From Nitrospinae bacterium RIFCSPLOWO2_12_FULL_45_22 (GTDB lineage: Bacteria > 2-12-FULL-45-22): a DNA stretch of 7,791 nucleotides. This document shows, one piece after another, positions 5,501 to 7,791 of the stretch. A program made the translations under genes and the position numbers. Position 1 is the stretch's first letter. Every line of letters starts with the position of its first letter. The notes beneath the pieces were generated by a model. That model saw only the letters and a list, made by a program, of their open reading frames with translations. It did not search any database and was not told where the DNA came from. The stretch is taken from NCBI GenBank assembly GCA_001803565.1, contig MHDQ01000065.1:1-7791 (forward strand). Reading direction: 5' to 3'.

Positions 5501-6514
5501 CTAGGCTGCCTGGGCTATCTTCATATTGATAGCTCCTGCCTCACACCCAACAACACATACCCCGCAGCCAAAGCAGTTTTCAGCTATAAGGGCTCCTTTC
5601 AATTTCTTCCCTTGGGGAAACTTCTTCATCTCTATTGCAATAAATGGGCATCTATCCACACATTCCTGGCAACCAATGCAAGCCTCTGGATCAATCACTG
5701 GCTGATAGCGACTCTTCAGCAAGGCATTTTTCACCGTACCATAAGCCACCCCAGGGTCTATCAAGGCACAGCAATCGGCACAGCAACTACATATTAAACT
5801 AAGGCTCGAGGTCACCATAGGCTGCATATGGACCAAGGCAGACTCTTCGGCCAGGGCATTGGCTTCCAGGGCCTGATCCAGCGTAAGCTTTTTCCCTGAT
5901 CCGCGTTTTATTGCATAGTCAGCCCATTTATTGAACTGGAAACAGACCTCCAGTGGAGCATCACAGTTCCTTAAGGGCACGCGGCAAGAGCAAGGCACTA
6001 CCGCAATCATTTCTGCCTCCCTCATAATCGTCTGCATATTTTCTTCTGGCAAGACATCTCCCTGTGACATCTGACTGCTACTCTCCAGGGATTTCCAGGC
6101 AGGAATAACCCGGGCAAAAGGCCGTTGCATCTTTCCCCACTCCTCCCCTATGTGCTTACGCCATTCTTTCTCATAAAATTCTTTCCATAAATCAAGAAGC
6201 TCAGCATCTATATATTTCTTTGCACTAGCTAATGAGGCATCATGCAACTGGGTTACTTCCCTAACGAGTCGAGGCCCTTTACTGGTGCTTACGGTCAACC
6301 CCCTCGCCATGAACTCGTCCATTTTCTCGCTCAAAGCCGCCTCAGTCATAGAGAATTTTTGTGCCAACTGCTCCGGCGCAGCCGGCAACTCTAACAGGAT
6401 AGCGGCTTCCTGTTCCGTCGCCATCTTCTTGAGTATTTTCATCAGATATTCAGAAGGTGGATAATTTAATCTTTCTGCCAGTTTCTTATATATATCGCTA
6501 TTAGCCATGGTCAT
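5501..6514 (-). CDS. Cysteine-rich two-[4Fe-4S] ferredoxin-like protein with a possible N-terminal winged helix
   Basis: The 337-residue protein has no signal peptide or membrane segment, so it is probably cytoplasmic. The C-terminus carries two classical 4Fe-4S motifs: CIGCQECVDRCP (C279, C282, C285, C289) and CFGCGVCVVGC (C314, C317, C320, C324). Ahead of them lie CSCRVPLRNC with a further Cys (C175, C177, C184, C191) and the dense ICSCCADCC (C242, C244, C245, C248, C249). This combination is familiar from ferredoxin-like proteins of anaerobes, whose exact function I do not know. Residues about 28-90 are predicted to form helices and a basic wing, resembling a winged-helix domain; residues 95-130 are charged and helical. 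Electron transfer or redox sensing is inference. Two starts are possible: ATG 6514 (3 nt after GGAGG) and ATG 6508 (9 nt after it, the more usual distance). It converges on glnD. The upstream porin gene is co-oriented but about 240 bp away, so a separate promoter is likely. Confidence 0.85.
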   Translation of the reverse strand: MTMANSDIYKKLAERLNYPPSEYLMKILKKMATEQEAAILLELPAAPEQLAQKFSMTEAALSEKMDEFMARGLTVSTSKGPRLVREVTQLHDASLASAKKYIDAELLDLWKEFYEKEWRKHIGEEWGKMQRPFARVIPAWKSLESSSQMSQGDVLPEENMQTIMREAEMIAVVPCSCRVPLRNCDAPLEVCFQFNKWADYAIKRGSGKKLTLDQALEANALAEESALVHMQPMVTSSLSLICSCCADCCALIDPGVAYGTVKNALLKSRYQPVIDPEACIGCQECVDRCPFIAIEMKKFPQGKKLKGALIAENCFGCGVCVVGCEAGAINMKIAQAA

Positions 6515-6604
6515 TTACCTCCCTCGATTAAGTCATATTCTCGTTCTCAAAACATAGCTCTTCCCCTCAACATATTTTTCCGCACCACCCCCTTAATAGG
6601 GATC

Positions 6605-6638
6605 TGACCCGATAAAATCTTTGCATAAAATTTGACCC
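6605..6638 (-). repeat. Direct repeat tgaccc with associated ataaaat, upstream of the ferredoxin-like gene
   Basis: tgaccc occurs at 6605-6610 and again at 6633-6638, 28 bp apart. Between them ataaaat occurs twice. On the - strand this reads as two gggtca boxes just downstream of the candidate -10. A short ccct-taat-aggg hairpin (6590-6601) lies next to it. It could be an operator or decayed mobile-element sequence. Confidence 0.3.
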
Positions 6639-6640
6639 TA

Positions 6641-6670
6641 AGTATACCGCAATAAGAAAAAAAGGGGCAA
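6641..6670 (-). promoter_or_regulatory. Candidate sigma70-type promoter for the ferredoxin-like gene
   Basis: On the - strand TTGCCC (6665-6670) and TATACT (6641-6646) are separated by 18 nt. The -10 matches at 5/6 and the -35 at 4/6. The start would be near 6634, giving a leader of about 120 nt. It partly overlaps the candidate terminator of the upstream gene. Confidence 0.38.
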
Positions 6671-6691
6671 TATAAAAAATTTAACACCCCC
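6657..6691 (-). terminator. Candidate intrinsic terminator of the DUF1302-like gene
   Basis: On the - strand a G-run (from 6691) is followed by an A+T-rich loop, then TTGCCCC (6664-6670) and seven Ts (6657-6663). GGGG/CCCC plus wobble pairs give a modest stem directly before the T-run, about 65-90 nt past the stop codon. The long loop and short stem weaken the call. Confidence 0.4.
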
Positions 6692-6753
6692 ATTCTTACC
6701 GCCGGATGAATTGAAGGAGGAAAATCTCTCGGCCTAGGGGGCCCATCGGTAAA

Positions 6754-7791
6754 TCAGAACTCATAATTAAGGGAAAATTCTATCTGGTCCCGATCGTTAT
6801 ACATACCCCAAAAATCATCTGAATGTCCATAGAACCCCCAATAACGGACAAAAAAGGTAATATAGTCCGAGAGTCGGTAACTGATCTTAAGCCGCAACTG
6901 GCCGGAACCATCATCTACCAACCCTTCTGTCCAGTTGATCTCTAGCCGATCATCGGTAAATTTAAAGGATTTGGAGAGGCTAAAGAGAAAGACCCTCTGG
7001 TCCCTGGGTAGTAAACTCCCTATACTCCTGAGGTCATGATCGTATTTAAAGATATGGGTCTGCTGTAACTGCAATAATAACCATAGCTCACCCTTAAATA
7101 GAAATGTCTCCAGGGCTAAGGCGCTCAGGAGCCGATTCGTTTTTGATACCCCGTCTCGAGATATAGGCTCTCCTATATTGGTATAATACTCATTTAAGGT
7201 ATACAATATTTCTGATCGTAGTATCCAGGGCCGGCCTACCATATAAAAACTCTTATCCAGATCAAATCCGAATTGAGACAGCCGGGTATGCTTGGGTTCC
7301 ACGAATATCACCTCTGGTATACTGGTATGAGGGCTCAGGAGATAGCCCCGCCGGAAGAAGGTAGGGCTATCATTCCAGGTATAGAAATATATGAAGCTCA
7401 TATCCCAACCGTGTTTAATCATATTAGCCCGGATACCCCATTCATGGTTAAGGAAATTTGCTGATGGCTCGCTCCTACTCAGAGTATGGATATATCTGGG
7501 GATAGGGGGCAGATTAAGGGAAAAGGGGCCAGCCAGAGGTGGGAACTTGGCCCCTTCAAAATCGGGTATCCATATAAACTGGAGGTAATAATCCTTCCAC
7601 CTATAGATCCCATTGGCCATCCAAAGGGGTAGCCTTAGCCACTCATAATCATCCTGGGTAAATACAGCTCCATAACGGTTATCATTGGGATTTATTATGT
7701 CTATAACCTTACCATCCATCTTACCCCATACTATCTGCTGTTTTCCCAGGATCAATTCCCATTGTTTATAAAAGATATGGGCATATAGTTC
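6754..7791 (-). CDS. DUF1302-like outer-membrane beta-barrel protein, C-terminal 345 residues (5' end off window)
   Basis: The frame is open to the right window edge. The codons before the TTG at 7755 read ELYAHIFYKQWE, so that codon is an internal Leu and the gene is partial. The visible start WELILGKQQIVWGKMDG, then DIINPNDNR, is the signature of DUF1302-type barrel proteins of Gram-negatives, in which a GRQ/GKQ-VWG motif is followed by D-x-INP-x-D. RLPLWMANGIY and FIWIPDFEGAKFPP continue the family pattern. The remainder alternates polar and aromatic residues as in amphipathic barrel strands, and the protein ends NYEF, the C-terminal Phe expected for BAM-dependent insertion. The signal peptide would lie outside the window. 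The transported substrate, if any, is unknown. It is co-oriented with the ferredoxin-like gene but separated by about 240 bp. Confidence 0.75.
   Translation of the reverse strand, partial: ELYAHIFYKQWELILGKQQIVWGKMDGKVIDIINPNDNRYGAVFTQDDYEWLRLPLWMANGIYRWKDYYLQFIWIPDFEGAKFPPLAGPFSLNLPPIPRYIHTLSRSEPSANFLNHEWGIRANMIKHGWDMSFIYFYTWNDSPTFFRRGYLLSPHTSIPEVIFVEPKHTRLSQFGFDLDKSFYMVGRPWILRSEILYTLNEYYTNIGEPISRDGVSKTNRLLSALALETFLFKGELWLLLQLQQTHIFKYDHDLRSIGSLLPRDQRVFLFSLSKSFKFTDDRLEINWTEGLVDDGSGQLRLKISYRLSDYITFFVRYWGFYGHSDDFWGMYNDRDQIEFSLNYEF

Noticed and set aside
5612-5797. 61-codon open frame on the + strand
   Set aside because: It is antisense to the cysteine-rich Fe-S coding region, which is clearly the real gene.
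6715-6720. Perfect AGGAGG on the + strand
   Set aside because: No start codon follows at a useful distance and no + strand coding frame begins there.
7273-7588. Two overlapping + strand open frames of 63 and 65 codons
   Set aside because: Both are antisense to the DUF1302-like gene and resemble no known protein.

Overview
The window looks like chromosomal DNA of moderate G+C content from a Gram-negative, probably anaerobic bacterium. The Gram-negative call rests on a truncated outer-membrane beta-barrel gene of the DUF1302 type that ends in an aromatic residue. The anaerobe call rests on a cysteine-rich protein with two 4Fe-4S ferredoxin motifs. Desulfobacterota or a neighbouring candidate phylum would fit, but this is inference and no marker here settles it.

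Layout, left to right. Positions 1-165 hold the C-terminal tail of an IS3-family transposase (OrfB) and probably the right end of that element. holA (DNA polymerase III delta subunit) follows on the + strand. It converges on, and overlaps by 20 bp, rpsT (ribosomal protein S20), which is on the - strand and starts with UUG. A 274-bp divergent intergenic region with a large imperfect inverted repeat separates rpsT from xerD (tyrosine recombinase). xerD is followed on the same strand by glnD, the bifunctional PII uridylyltransferase/uridylyl-removing enzyme. On the - strand, converging on glnD, lies a gene for a two-[4Fe-4S] protein with a possible N-terminal winged-helix region. Beyond it is the 3' part of the DUF1302-like porin gene, whose 5' end lies past the right edge.

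The genes are mostly housekeeping: replication clamp loading, translation, chromosome dimer resolution and nitrogen sensing. They do not form one pathway. The ferredoxin-like protein and the porin-like protein are the least understood.

The most unusual non-coding signal is a pair of 7-bp-periodic repeat loci that bracket glnD. One lies at 2648-2702, built on gttctaa. The other lies at 5379-5492, built on units like attagca and atgcaaa. The two use different sequences, but both carry direct heptads on the left and inverted heptads on the right, so each can fold into a hairpin. No complete new defence system, CRISPR array or RNA gene was seen. No gene-free stretch exceeds 300 bases.
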